DNA of 64,000 bases from Buxus sempervirens (taxonomy: Eukaryota; Streptophyta; Magnoliopsida; Buxales; Buxaceae): NCBI GenBank assembly GCA_947561395.2, contig OX387194.1:20260048-20324047 (forward strand). The letters run 5' to 3'. The notes beneath the pieces are model-generated. The model saw nothing but the letters and a program-made list of their open reading frames with translations. It was not told the origin of the DNA and did not search any database. A program made the position numbers and the translations under genes. This document shows positions 24,512 to 36,505 of the stretch, in pieces. Within the stretch, counting starts at the first letter, position 1. Each line of letters begins with the position of its first letter.

Positions 24512-24792
24512 GGTTGTGGTCGCTGCCAGAACTATTAGGTAACCAGTTCTACGCTCTTTTCCTAATTTTCACATGCTTGGAATTGATACAGATAACAATT
24601 AAAAGCTGAAGGCATTCTCGTTTATGTTTGTTAGGTGTAATTGAATTTTGATAATATTTCTCATATTTGTTATATGTGTCAACAGTTATTAGGTATTTCG
24701 CTGGTATTCTTGTAATTTTTTTTACTTGTCTCGAAACAGGTATGGAGATAGTAAGTCAATCAAGATTGACCTCCTGGAGATGCAATGTCAAT
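24512..24792 (+). pseudogene. captured exons of an unrecognised gene
   Basis: A short exon after TCTCTGCAG (about 24513-24539, VVVAARTIR) with a GTAACC donor and a second exon after AACAG (about 24740-24794, YGDSKSIKIDLLEM). The product is not recognised. It may belong with the fragment at 20881. Confidence 0.4.
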
Positions 24793-25039
24793 GAGATTAG
24801 ATGAATTGTTGCTCATTTTTTCTCCAGCTCGAACCAGTTGTGCAAGTCTTCTCACACATGTCTTGTTTTCAATGTAAATGCATGTACTGTCTGCTGTATC
24901 TATTCCAAAAGGAATCTTACATATTGTTAAAATTTCATATCAGTTACTTCTTGAGTATTTGAGCAGGTTTCCTACTTAAGTTTTGAAAATTTCAGATATT
25001 TTCAATTTTGACGGTGAATGGCAAATAGTTGAAGCATAA

Positions 25040-25132
25040 AGTCCTTTGGGGGTGGGGTGGGGTAAATTTAGGGGGGTTGTGCGTGGGTGGGGCAAATTAT
25101 TTTTTTTGCGGGGTGGGGGGGGGGGGGGGGGT
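25040..25132 (+). repeat. G-rich tract near the CACTA right end
   Basis: GGGGTGGGGTGGGG repeats and an 18-G run, in the same relative position as the tract at 2890-2998 of the related element. Confidence 0.85.
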
Positions 25133-25163
25133 GTAAATTTATTTTTTTTAAATTAATATATTT

Positions 25164-25430
25164 TTAGCGGCATTTGGTAGTTGCCGTTAAAGCCTTCAAG
25201 TGTTGATAAATTTTATTACTACACTTTTAAAAAATGCCGTAATAGCTTATATTTTTACGGCATTTTTAAATGCCGTAAAAAGTCACTTTATAGCGGCATA
25301 TTCCAAAGTGTTGTTATAAGTTGTCGCTATAACATAATGCAACACCACTTGAAACGGCACTTTAACAAAATGCCGTTATATGTTATAACGGCATTTTTTT
25401 ATATTATAAGGGCACTTTTGAAATGCCATA
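25164..25430. repeat. CACTA right subterminal repeats
   Basis: Same TGCCGTTATA-type words as the left side, in mixed orientation, ending about 20 bp before the terminus. Confidence 0.9.
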
Positions 25431-25454
25431 ATAAAAAGACTTTTTTTTGTAGTG

Positions 25455-26115
25455 ATTACACTCTTTGCTGACCTTTGCTTCGCGTTTGAAGATGGACGGT
25501 GCCGGAAAATGAAACATTCTCTCTCCGTAGCGAAGGTGCATATGTTTCTATGAATTCGTCATAGTGAGAGAACGGAAAGGTTTATAATATGACTGCAACT
25601 CTGGAAAATGGAAACCGCCCTTGTGAATGGGTTGCATTCCACTAGCTCCGTCACCGGAACAGCCAGCAAAGGCACGGTTGTGTCTTGGACAAAGAAGGAT
25701 CTGACAGGTCGGGGGAGCGTAGATGGGGGAGAATATCTGCTGTTGTTCCATCAGCAATCGCGGATGAATCCAGCTCATGGCCTATTTTTGGTGCATGCAC
25801 AGGTGTAACAGATACGGAGACACGGTCACCAAACGGTTAGAATCAGATCTCCTCTTTGGCCACAAAAATGCCGGAATTTCTGTCCGCCCCTCTCGAACGC
25901 TACTTCGGCGCGCAACCTGCACCAGGTTAAGGAAATACTGTACGTCCCTTTCTCCATTGATTCTTGCTCTCTCCGCTTTACCTGCCGTTTTAACTGCTAA
26001 CCGTTGAGACCCCCACTTGAAAACCTGACAAATAACCCAAAAATCGAAACCAAGATCTCAATATTCTGAAACAGTACACCCTGACCTCTAGCTTTCTTTC
26101 TCAAGCCAAACAGCC
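25455..26115 (+). promoter_or_regulatory. upstream region of the UGT78 gene
   Basis: The 661 bp between the CACTA end and the ATG hold no convincing gene. Possible R2R3-MYB core sites (AACGGTT near 25835, TAACCGTT near 26000) and an E-box (CAGGTG near 25800) fit the usual MYB-bHLH control of flavonoid genes. This is inferred from short motifs only. A TATAATA word lies at about 25583; no TATA box is obvious nearer the ATG. Confidence 0.4.
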
Positions 26116-28344
26116 ATGCCGGCGATCAATCACAAAGCCAACTCAAGGGAGCCTCACGTCGCCGTCTTCGCGTTCCCGTTCGGAACCCATGCAGCCCCTC
26201 TCTTCACGCTCGCACGTCGGCTGGCAATAGCAGCCCCGAACGCGACGTTCTCGTTCTTCAGTACGGCGAAGTCTAACAGCTCGATCGTTCCGGGGACTTC
26301 TGAGGTTGACGTTCCGGAGAACCTAAGGCTCTTTGATGTTTCAGACGGTGTTCCTGAGGGTTACCTGTTTGAGGGGAAACCCCTGGAGGATATTGAAATG
26401 TTCTTGAAAGCAACGCCTGGTAACTTTAAGAAAGGCTTAGAGGCGGCCATGAAAGAGATGGAAGACGGACATACTGGGAAGAAGAAGATCAGCTGCTTGA
26501 TAAGCGATTCGTTTCTGTTGTTTGCGGCAGATATGGCGGAGGAGATGGGTGTGCCCTGGGTCTCGTTTTGGACGGCTGGGCCTTGTTCTTTGTCCATTCA
26601 TTTGTACACCGACATCTTGCGGTGTACTTTCGGCGTTGAAAATGATGGTCAGTTTCTTGAACTTGTGGTATTTTTATAATTTGATTGGAAACTTTGCATC
26701 CGAGGGCAATCTGTGGATCAAATTTTGTTAAAACATATTAAGATACAAACATAAGTATGTCTAGTATACAAATGACTTTCATTCAAAATTGTAAGTAATT
26801 AATTTTTGTATTTTAATAGCATATGGATACATACAAAGGATGATGGAATAGAATACATGTTAATAGCGTAGATATTTAGTGTAGATTTCTAATGTTGAGA
26901 ACAATAAACTTTTTGATAATTGAAAATTGAAGATCTTCTAATTCATCATATTTTCTTCATATTATACAAAAACCATTCAACAATGAGCCAGAATAATCAT
27001 ATTTTTCTTATAATGTGACATCCGGATTCTACATTCGAAACAGATGAAATCCTAGTAAGGCATAAGAGTAAGGAAGAACATTTAACTTAGCGAGATACCT
27101 TTTGGGGACAATACGTTGTTGGGTTGGTTTATTACAAATTATCAATTAAGTTCCTTCTTAATATCAAGACCTTTTTTTTTTTAAATCTTGATGTTTGAAG
27201 CTCACATTGCAGTAGATATGTACGCATATAACGTATAATATGAATGGCACCAGTTGGATCCCACTGAGTTGAATTATTTAATGTTAAATATCACTAAGGC
27301 ATATTTGAATTGACATAAAGATGTTAGAACATAATATGACGGTCTAGATGCATTACACCTAACTAGTAATTCTTCACTAAGCTCCAAATACACCGTTGTA
27401 GGTTTACATTCTTGTCTTGCCATTTAAAGTTGCACTAATTCTTATTAATTTGGTTTACTAATTATTTAAACACAGCGATCAAAGGGCAAGAAGATGAACC
27501 ACTCAACTATATTGAAGGCATATCTCCAATTCGTGTTCGAGACTTACCTGAGGGAGTTCTATTTGGAAACATAGACTCACCCTTCTCTTGCATGCTGCAT
27601 CGAATGGGCCAAATGTCTCCACGTGCTACTGCAGTTGCCATCAACTCCTTCGAAGAGCTAGATGCTGCAATTGTAGATGACCTGAAATCAAAGCTAAATA
27701 AGTGCCTTACTATAGGGCCTTTTCCTCTCATATCACCTTCACCATCCATTGATCCAAATGGATGCCTTTCATGGTTAGATTGTCAGAAAGCTGCCTCTGT
27801 TGCATACATTAGCTTTGGCACAATGCTGACACCACCACCCCATGAACTAGAAGCTTTGGCAGATGGGATAGAAGCGAGTGGAGCTCCATTTTTATGGTCT
27901 CTTCAAGATAAAATGAGGTTGCATTTGCCTTGTGGATTCTTGGACAGGACAATGGGAAGGGGAATGGTGGTTGCATGGGCACCACAGTCGCAGATCCTAG
28001 CACACAATGCAGTTGGGGTGTTTATAACACACTGTGGTTGGAACTCAGTGATGGAGAGTATCTCAGGTGGGGCACCAATGATTTGCAGGCCATTCATTGG
28101 TGATCAGAGGCTGAATAGACGACTGATATCAGATGTGTGGATGATTGGTATGGGAATCAATGGAGGAGCTTTCACGAAAGATGGAATAGTAACTAGTCTG
28201 GAGTTAATCTTGTACAAGGATAAAGGGAATGAAATGAGAGAGAATATTAAAGGCATCAAAGAGCTAGCAGAAACAGCCATTGGCCCTAAAGGGAGGTCTT
28301 CTGAAAATTTTAAAACTCTCTTGGAAATAGTCTCTGGGATTTAG
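26116..28344 (+). CDS. UFGT: flavonoid/anthocyanidin 3-O-glucosyltransferase (UGT78 type)
   Basis: Two exons, 26116-26647 and 27476-28344, with an 828-bp GT-AG intron, encode 466 residues, a normal length for the family. The enzyme moves a sugar from a UDP-sugar to the 3-hydroxyl of flavonols or anthocyanidins in the cytosol, the step that stabilises anthocyanins. The catalytic His is in FPFGTHAAPL (residue 25) and its partner Asp in CLISDSF (residue 131). The PSPG donor-sugar box spans residues 345-388 (WAPQSQILAH ... HCGWNS ... CRPFIGDQ). It ends in Gln, which in this family usually goes with UDP-glucose. No signal peptide or membrane segment is present, as expected. No stop or frameshift is seen. 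The start is the first Met before the HVAVFAFPF strand. It is the only intact gene in the window. Confidence 0.95.
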
Positions 28345-28417
28345 GACAGCAAGCTAGCTATTATTTGTAAGAAGATAAATTATTTACTTTTTCATACATG
28401 TATTTGTGACTTTAACT

Positions 28418-29137
28418 TTTTTTTTGAAGAAGTATTGTATTTATACTACTAACAACATTTACAAGTACTCTGTACGGTGCAGAAAGCATTTTCTCTGTTC
28501 TAGAGACTAATTCCAGGGAACAGCACTACAGAACAGATGCAAATTTACATATAACATCTGGAAACAGGGCATACTTCTATCACACAACAAACACTACTAA
28601 AGTAACTCAAAATCCTAGGTAATCAGACTTCTCTTACATAGAAATCCAAAGAACTGGAATTCCCCATTCATCCATGATTTTTCTGTTTTGATCGCTGTCT
28701 TGTAGGAACCACTTGGTCGCCTTAATACTGTTCACAACCTCCAGATATATCTTGTGAAGGACACCTGCCCGGGGGAAGTATTTGTTTTTAAAAATTCAGT
28801 TGTTCCTTTCAATCCATATGTTATATATTACAGCAGCAAACACCAACCTTCTCAAAGTTGGATTGACGTCACTTCCTTCAAATCTGAACTGCACCCAAAT
28901 GATTTCATTGTCCCAATTGTTGACTGCGTGCACCGACCCCATTTTCCTGATGAAGGACTCCCAAATGGTTCTTGTCCAAAAGCATTCGAAGAACAAGTGG
29001 TTTTGAGTTTCTAGGCTATGTATACATAGCACACATTTGCAATGATGAACCATACCCAGGTGCTTCAATCTTTCAATGGTTGCTAACCTGCCCGTCAAAA
29101 CCAGCTATACAATAAAATTGTGTCTTGGGTTGTCTTT
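28418..29137 (-). mobile_element. 5'-truncated LINE, 3' end with zinc-binding RT tail
   Basis: On the minus strand the sequence reads TGRLATIERLKHLG, then a CxxC..H...C segment (CVLCIHSLETQNHLFFEC) and YNIWIERNN. This is the zf-RVT region at the end of plant LINE reverse transcriptases. The T-run at 28418-28427 is the complement of the poly-A tail. An in-frame TAG replaces a Trp upstream of TGRLAT. The truncated 5' end joins Gypsy RT sequence at about 29137. Target-site duplications were not found, so the Gypsy 3' half may have been lost at the same time. Confidence 0.85.
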
Positions 29138-29564
29138 CATTTGCAGCTTGAATATTGGTTTGCACACGGGAGTCATTTGTGCGATGAACCAATTGATGTA
29201 TTGCAATCTGCTAAGGAACCCTCTTACTTCCTTTTCTGTTGATGAGGGAGGCATCTCCATAATTGCTTTTGCTTTGATAGGGTCAACTTGAATTCCTCAT
29301 TTCCCAACAATGAACCCAAGCAACTTCCCTGAAGTAACTCTAAACACACTTGTTTGGTTTGAGTCTGAGCTTGTGCTTCCTGAGCTTGTCGAACACTTTT
29401 CTGAGGTTCACCAAATGATCCTCCTCTTCCTTCAACTTTGCAATCATGTCATCCACATATACCTCCGTTTCTTTTTGGATCATGTCGTGGAATAACAGAG
29501 TCATTGCGCGCTGATATGTAGCGCCCTCATTCTTCAATCTGAACGGCATCGCGCGGTAACAATA

Positions 29565-31900
29565 TGTAAAACCCCGAATTTTACTTAAATAATAAATTAA
29601 ATTAGTAAATAATATTACTGAGGGTTATGATCGATGGGAATATTTTATTCTTGTAGGGGGTGATCAGTTTAGTGAAGATCCAGAATTAGACGCAGATCTG
29701 ACCGTCCGATCTTGAGATATCGAGGTACGTATTTTAATTGGGCGAGGTGTATGGGAGAGTTTGCATGGGATCAGGGAGTATATATATGCATTAAAATAAC
29801 CTAATCGTATTCTCGCTCGTATTATTCAGCCGCAAACGACGAGAGTTGAAACGACCGAGAAGAGAAGAAAGAGAAGGAAGGGGGAAGACCAAGGAGACTT
29901 GCTCAGAGCCTTGCCTTGCAACTGAGGAGAGGTTTGGGGGTTTGCTGTTCAGAAGAGAAGAGGAGAAACGCGTATACGAGGTAGGTGACACCGTTTTGGT
30001 TTTGAAATTGGATTTTTCCTTGGTTAATCGCAAATGCATGTTTCTATGATATGTAATGTTGTATTTAGTTAGCTAAGCATGTTAGAAATACACTAGAATG
30101 AGTTTAGACGAGAAAAATCGTGATTTAGAACTATTTCGGCTCGATTTCGCACGACCGCCGACCTCAACTGTGCTCGGCGCTCGTCGGCGATCCTCGGCGC
30201 TGGTTGAAAAAATTAGGGCGCCGTAGACCGCGAGAAGACGGACCGCGGGCGCTCGAAAATACACGACCGCTGACCTGGGACCGCCAGGGCGATCCTGAGC
30301 GATCCTAGGCGCTCTCAGCAGAATTTTCAATTTTTCCTAATTTCGAACCTAATTCAATTCTAAACTATTTTTAGACAATTTTAATGATTAATTAAGGTGC
30401 TTTAAGACCAAAATAAACTACCTAAACCCCTGTTTTACAGAAAAACAAATTAGGGAGATATTTAGGACAATAGTTGCCAAGTTTTGAAGGTAAATGAGAA
30501 ACGTGATTTTGGAAAAGCCTAACTATCATTTGACTATCTAAATACCTCTAAATGACATTATAAATCAGAATACTTTCTAAAGAGAATACTGAATTCAGAT
30601 GACTAAATATTGAAGTAAATGTACAGATATAACCATTATATGCCGCTAGGCACCAACCCTTATAGAATATGACACTTTAGGGAAGTTTTGGAGTCTAGTG
30701 GGCATAGCTGGTTGTGGATCCATAGTCGTAGCTAGATAGCTGAGGGATATGTCATTTGAGTTGAGTTACTCCTATATGCGACGCGCTTCCTTTGCAAGTT
30801 AGTTTGTCTGGGAAGGTCCTATGTCTGGAGGGACACCCCGGTGAGCCGCTGGTGATTCCCTGTACATGTGGATAAGCAACCACCTCCATGTATTGATTCT
30901 GGTGCTGCATGCTGGTGGTACATGCCAACTTTGATGGGTACGTGTGCAATAAGTCGGTGACTACGGCTCTTGTCTAAGCTGCGCTGCATGGGGCTTGAGT
31001 ATCATTAGTAGCATCGCTCCTAAGACGCACGGTGGTATAGCAATTGGTTGAGAATCATCTCAAAAGGTTTATCTAACTTTGTGAGTCCTACAATGACCCT
31101 GAAATCATAAAACTTGTTATTATTGTGGTACGTGCGGGAGGCATGTGTTTGGGATATTGGTTGGATGTGACTGTTTAGTACATCCTGGCAATGTATGAAT
31201 TATGTTACTGATTTGACTATGGTATTTTCATATTAAACTTGCTGGAATTCATCTCTAGAACTGTTTAGTATATTGTTTTGTATTTACGAATGATACGAAT
31301 GATTATACGAGCCTGATTAATCGATGTGACTTATTCGTGCATGAACTGCTACTTTCCGTATATTAACTGTTTAATCATGCATGTGTTACCTACTGGGATA
31401 TTCGTATCTCACCCTACTGTTATTCCATTTTTTTTCAGCTGATACGCGAGAGGGGGATCTCTTAGACTTCCAGGGAGAGATAGCTGAGTATTCTCCAGAG
31501 GATTACTATTATCCCGATCTTATCTGAGGTGGATTGATGTTATAGACTTAGCATTTTAATTGGTTTATTATCATTAATTGGATTTGATGTATGAGAGAGA
31601 CAAGAGAGAGTTAGTAACCAATTCATACTACCAGACTTTGATACTATTGATTGATGGTCAAGCTTCATGCTTGTTTGATGATTTTAATCTACACTTCCGC
31701 ACATACTTGTTTCCGCAACTCTGATGGATTATATATGGATTGGATTTACTTTCTTTGGTCTGGTATGTTATTGATGTTGTGATTGATATGGGCCAGTAAC
31801 ACCTCGGATTTGGTTGTTGAACTAAATTCGGGTTGTTACAGTAGCGAACCGGGTTCGGGTCAGGTGCCGGTTTGGACTGATCCGGGTTCGGGGCGTTACA
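29565..31900 (+). mobile_element. solo LTR 1 (2336 bp, Gypsy)
   Basis: TGTAAAACCCCGAA ... TTCGGGGCGTTACA with TSD CAATA on both sides (29560-29564, 31901-31905). A TATA box lies at about 29779. It has a donor-like GAGGTAGGTGACACCG (29981), a GC-rich tract at about 30140-30310, the word CATGCATGTG then the dyad GGGATATTCGTATCTC (about 31396), and a pyrimidine tract with CAG acceptor (31438). No internal coding region remains, so it arose by LTR-LTR recombination. Confidence 0.95.
29981..31438 (+). other. predicted intron inside LTR 1
   Basis: Donor GAG|GTAGGTGAC at 29981. The branch-point-like CTCAC lies within the dyad. Acceptor TTTTTTTTCAG ends at 31438. The short 3' exon has one open frame ending SPEDYYYPDLI before a stop. 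Prediction from consensus and from conservation in the sister LTRs. Confidence 0.6.
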
Positions 31901-32906
31901 CAATAGGTGCCTCAGTGTGTGATAAAGGAGGTTTTCTCCATGTCTTCAGGTGCCATCCTTATCTGGTTGTAACTAGAGAATCTGTCCATAAATGAGAACA
32001 TTGAATGCATCACTGTATTGTCAACCAGTACATCAATATGCAGCGATGGGAAGTTGTCCTTCGGACTTGCTCTATTCAAATCTTTGTAGTCAACACACAT
32101 CCTGACCTTTCCGTCTTTCTTGGGAACTGGCACGATGTTTTCTAACCACTTCGGATAGTCTGTTACTTGCAGGAATCCGAAATCCAATTGTTTGGTGACC
32201 TCTTCCTTAATCTTTAGGGCCCATTCCGGCTTTGTGCGTCTGAGTTTCTGTTTCACAGGTTTGACCTCAGACTTTGTTGATAACCGGTGCACAATCAAGT
32301 CTGTGTCTAACCTGGGCATATCCTCGTATGACCATGCAAACACGTCAGAATAAGACTTTAGAAATTCAATCATCTGCTTTCTCAATAATTGTGATAGCTT
32401 TTTACCAATTTGGAGTATTCTTGGTTGTGCTATTTCACTTATGTTAATAGGTTCAGTTTCCTCAATATTGGCCTGGAGACCCTTTTCATGCCTTTCCAAA
32501 ACAAATTGGATTTCAGGTGGAGTCTCCCACGATTCATCGTCGTCCTCGTGCTCGAAAGACTTACAGGGGACGATGTCTAAATCCTTTTGTTGCAGTGGGC
32601 AAGTGCCCCAATTTGATTTGTCGAGTCCTTGCTCGGTTTCAGCACTGAGCACTGGCTCATGCTTTTCTTTTATTATTGCCTGTTCAATTGATTGCTTAGA
32701 GCCAAGGCTTTCAATTTCTTTTTCTTTTTGTTCAAGTATGATAGCTTCATTACCTATCCCGTGTTCTGACTTTTTTGGGTGTGCATAGGGATTGATACTA
32801 AGATTGCAAGATTCAATTTGTTTGTTTTTATTATTTTTGCTTTTATTTTCAGACACATGCAAATAGCAGAAAGCATTCAGATATTCATTAAAAATTTCGG
32901 TAGCTG

Positions 32907-34200
32907 CTACAATGGAAATTTCAGAGGTGGAGGGAACCCCCTTTGAAAATTGGCTTTGCTGGTCGCAAAGGGCATAGAGTTCCAGTTTTGCAGTGGTGGG
33001 CTATCCTCTTTGTTAATTGCAGCTATTTCCTCTGGTTCAGCTTCCCCCGTCAGGACCATGTTAGCGCTTTTATCTGACGATATGCAAATAGGGTCATTCA
33101 TTGCACCAGTCGGTTTGTTCTGGCATTCCTCTGACTTGGGATCATAACTTGGCGATGGCCTCCTCCTTGATACTGACGTGATGGGAAGTGCTGAAAGTAT
33201 TTCCGAGCTGGGTGGTATGTAAGCAATAGTGACATGATGCGCCAGGCTTGATCTCGGTTGTAAAGCATCAGTGGGTGCTATGGGCGGTGCCCTTGGTCCA
33301 GTAGTAGAGAAACTTTCTGGTGCCCATTTACCATAAGTCTCATGGTACGCTTTTGCAGGAAGTGGTTCTATCATATGAGGCATGCCCTGAAACATCTGAC
33401 CCAGCTTGTCACGAGTTCTAGGGTTTTCGACCTGTGGGGGCAGAGGCGGTGGAGATCTGAGCCTTCGGTTGGGCTATCCTAAGCTTCCTTGGCTCTTAAT
33501 CATGCAAATATACATTATCGGGCGTTCTTTGTCTTGGGATTCCTCAACGGGAGCAGGTGGTGGTACTTCTTCCCTTATGATCATAGGATTGATGGGTATT
33601 CCTTCAGGGACTAGCAATTCGGCAGGTGGGGGAAAGGCAACGGTGACCTCTTCTGCAAACTCCAAGGCAAACAGTGCAGGTAGGCCATCTGGTGACCAGT
33701 TAGGGGCTAGCGGTTCCAGTTCCACAGTATTTCCAATCATCTCCAGGGACAACGACCCTTCCCAAAGCATTCGAGTCAGGCCTTGCAAGTAGTCCTCGTC
33801 TTGGATAGGGGAAGGTAGAAACTCATCGCCCCAGCCTTGGGCAACTATGTTTTCAAGAGACATGGCGGCCTCCTGTTCCATGTTGGTGAAACGGTGGTAT
33901 AACTCTCCATGCATGCATATAGGCCATATTGGGTCCCTTCCTTCTGCTTTGGCTCTCTTTCTTTCAGCACGCCTTCCAAAGAGTCTGGAATAGTCTTCAG
34001 GCTGTGGATTGAACCCAAGCCCAAATCCAGTGACATGTTCATAAGGCTAGATAGCCACCTTGACCCCTTGCTTGTATTTGCCCAGTCCTTCTCCGGCTCT
34101 TAGGCCGTAGTCGGAGCACTCAGCGGCGCCAAACATCTCACTTCTTTTCCTTCTAGGCAATTGTTGCCTCTTTTCAGATTCCGGGATATGGTTCACTTGT
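32907..34200 (-). pseudogene. Gypsy polyprotein linker between protease and RT
   Basis: Open blocks 33914-33474 and 33395-32907 plus 34200-33990 form one decayed reading frame. It includes a glycine-rich segment (GLRAGEGLGKYKQGV, then TGFGLGFNPQPEDY) reminiscent of the G-patch-like part of Tat/Ogre polyproteins, followed by an acidic Pro-rich stretch. No catalytic motif is present. Several stops and shifts interrupt it. Confidence 0.65.
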
Positions 34201-34303
34201 ACCATTTCCACAACTTAGAAATTCAATGAGGTGGATAGTTCATAATCCACATAGGGCACTCCGACCCTTTCGAATTCTCGGTGATCTTCAGCGTGGACTG
34301 TTA

Positions 34304-35251
34304 TCAGCTCATTCCTGGAAATGAACCGGACCATTCTATGCAAGGAGGAGGGTACTGACCAGCTTGGTGCAACCAGGACCTCCCGATCAGCAAATTGAAA
34401 GAAGTGTTGATGTCCATGAGCTTGAAGGACATGGTGAAGGGCCTTTCTGGAATAATGATCGTGAGAGTAACCTCTCCCAAGGATTCTCTTTTGGCATTGT
34501 CGAATCCCCTAACGTTATGCGCACTTGGCTTTATCAGTGAGGGATTCAACTAAAGACTGTGGAAAGTCCTCATAAGGTAGATGTTCAAGGTTGACCCGTT
34601 GTCGATCATTGCCCTCTTTACGACCAGGTCGTAGCATTTCACCGTGATGTACAATAGTTCCATGTGGTTGCATCCTTCAGGTGGGAAGTTTGCCGTGGAG
34701 AAGGAGATGGACTTGGGTGCCATAATTAATGATAAAACTGCTTCCATTTGCTCAGCATTGATGTTTTCCGGCACATGGGCGTCGTCCAAGACTCTCATTA
34801 ATGCCTCCCTGTATTTGTTCGAGTCTATTAGGCAACGCATTATGGAGATTTGAGTAGGAACCTTGTTCAATTGCTGGAGTAGGTCGTACTCTGGTACGTG
34901 AACACTATTGTGGAGATCCGTGATCTCCTCCTCTGTGGCCTTCCCCTTTCTCTTGTGGGACTGTGGTAGTTCTGTTTCCACGTCCTTACCTTTCTCTTTT
35001 CTCTTTCTTTCTTCTTCAGTATCTCCCTCTGGTGCGGAGGGAGGGTCAACGTTTATGTATCGGCCAGATTGAGTGATCTGATCGATTTTTGCCTCTGATG
35101 TGATGGAAATGGATTGATTGTAGATGGGATGGATAGGGTAAGGTGGGGGTGCTGTGTTATATGATGGAGGCTCAAGGTGGAGCTGTGAAAGGTTGAGGGT
35201 GGGTGGTTCAAATGAGAGGGCGACTAGATCATGTGAAGGAATATCCATCAT
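34304..35251 (-). pseudogene. Gypsy aspartic protease region
   Basis: The block 35251-34550 contains the active-site-like sequence AMIDNGSTLNI, with Asp-Asn-Gly-Ser in place of the usual Asp-Ser/Thr-Gly, as is common in this lineage. The next block (34549-34304) continues in frame after a TAA, with FKLMDINTSFNLLIGRSWLH, the second conserved strand of these retropepsins. It would have cut the gag-pol polyprotein. Confidence 0.85.
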
Positions 35252-36505
35252 GTCGAAGATGTAGAGGGTGGATGGGTTTGAGATAGGAGAAGGTTAGAAG
35301 AACTCGGGTTCTTCAAGTGGGTAGAAATGCACCAGAGGGAAATCTGGGGGAATGCCTTCATCATCTTCTCCGATGACATTCACTGCTTGCTACTTGGCCT
35401 CTTCTTGGGGGTGCACCCTTACTATTTGCCCGGGCCGTCCAATTAGTGCTGATGGGTCAAACTGCCCACTTCCTTGCTCATTGGTCACCTGGTTTGCAGA
35501 CTTGCTAGTGGAAGCCTTTGAGTGATCTGGGAGGTGGTTCGTGGAAGTGCCTGTGGCAAGAGTTGGCACTGGTGGTTCTGGGGGATCAACCGTGATGCGA
35601 TTACTATTGATCAGATCTTGTATATCGTGCCTCAGGTCCTAGCAACGGTTGGTGTTGTGCCTTGGAGCACCAAAATGGTACTCACAGCGTTCTGCCTCAT
35701 TATAGCCCTTTCAATTGATCAACATGGGACTTGGGGGCTTGATTTGTACGTACCCCTTCTTCAACAACGTTGGTAATAACTTTGTCGGTGAGTATGGCAG
35801 AGGGGTGAAGACCCTTCTGAACCTAGCCTCTTGTTCCTCTCTAGTTCTCCTTGGTCCCTGGTAAGGTGCTGTCGCTCGCCCTGAATTTTGAGGTGCTACT
35901 ACCTCGGGCCTTTGGGAGAAGTGGTATGGCCGTGCCGGCTGCACATAGTTGACTACTTGCGGCTCTGGCCTCCTGGGCTCTTGCCCCTGGTTCCCGTTTC
36001 CCTACCTAGTTAATAGCCTTTTCTGTATGGCGCTCTGCCCGCTGCCGTAGATCTTGCCTGCCCTCATAGCGTCTTTGATCCTATCAGCTGTTAGGATTAG
36101 ATCGTTGAAGTTGGATGTGCTCTGCCCCAGTAGCAGAGTGAAGAATGGTTGCCCTAGTGAAGCTATGAACAAGGATGTGATTTTTTGTTCCAAAAGTGGG
36201 GGTTGTACTAGGGTTGCCAGCTCTTTCCATCTCTTGGCATATTATTGCACTGATTCCTGGCTCTTCTTAGCCAACCTCTGTAGTTCTGCTCTCGTTTGTA
36301 CGATTTGACTGTTCAACCTGTATTGCTGAATGAACACTGCCGCCAAGTCGTTGTATGTCTTGATCTTGGTTTTGTTCAGATCAAAGAACCAAGAGTAGGC
36401 TGCCCCAGTTAGTGATTTCTGGAAGAACTGTACCATAATCCTTTCTTCCTTGGCATACTGACACATGTTGCCAGAATAGGACCTCAGATGATTCAAAGGG
36501 CAACC

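Larger units (their letters stand above)
20121..25454 (+). mobile_element. complete CACTA transposon with captured gene pieces
   Basis: Starts CACTACAAAAA (20121), ends TTTTTTTTGTAGTG (25454) and is flanked on both sides by ATT, the 3-bp target duplication typical of CACTA elements. Subterminal regions at 20140-20490 and 25164-25430 are packed with TGCCGTTATAA / TGCCGCTATAAA words. No transposase is present, so it is non-autonomous. It holds exons of a LARP6-type gene and exons of at least one gene I cannot name. It shares its right-end structure with the CACTA end at 3397. Confidence 0.93.
29138..32862 (-). pseudogene. Gypsy reverse transcriptase, split by a solo LTR
   Basis: The first half (32862-31906) carries a long acidic linker and then RT blocks: KPVKQKLRRTKPEWALKIKE, VPVPKKDGKVRMCVDYKDLN and FMDRFSSYNQI, which holds the first catalytic Asp. 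The usual Gly after that Asp is Arg here. The second half (29564-29138) resumes with YRAMPFRLKN and holds the YVDD catalytic motif at 29448-29459. It then passes through a frameshift near 29340 into RGFLSRLQYINWF. The two halves join in frame when LTR1 (29565-31900) and one CAATA copy are removed. A TGA replaces Trp in THWGT. It once copied the element RNA into DNA; it is now inactive. Confidence 0.92.

Noticed and set aside
25608..26007. Two small open frames upstream of the UGT78 gene
   Set aside because: No domain, no splice context and no link to the gene; more likely promoter sequence.
26361..26597. Minus-strand open frame opposite UGT78 exon 1
   Set aside because: Shadow of a real coding exon on the other strand.
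28754..29014. Plus-strand open frame of 86 codons
   Set aside because: Opposite strand of the LINE zinc-binding region.
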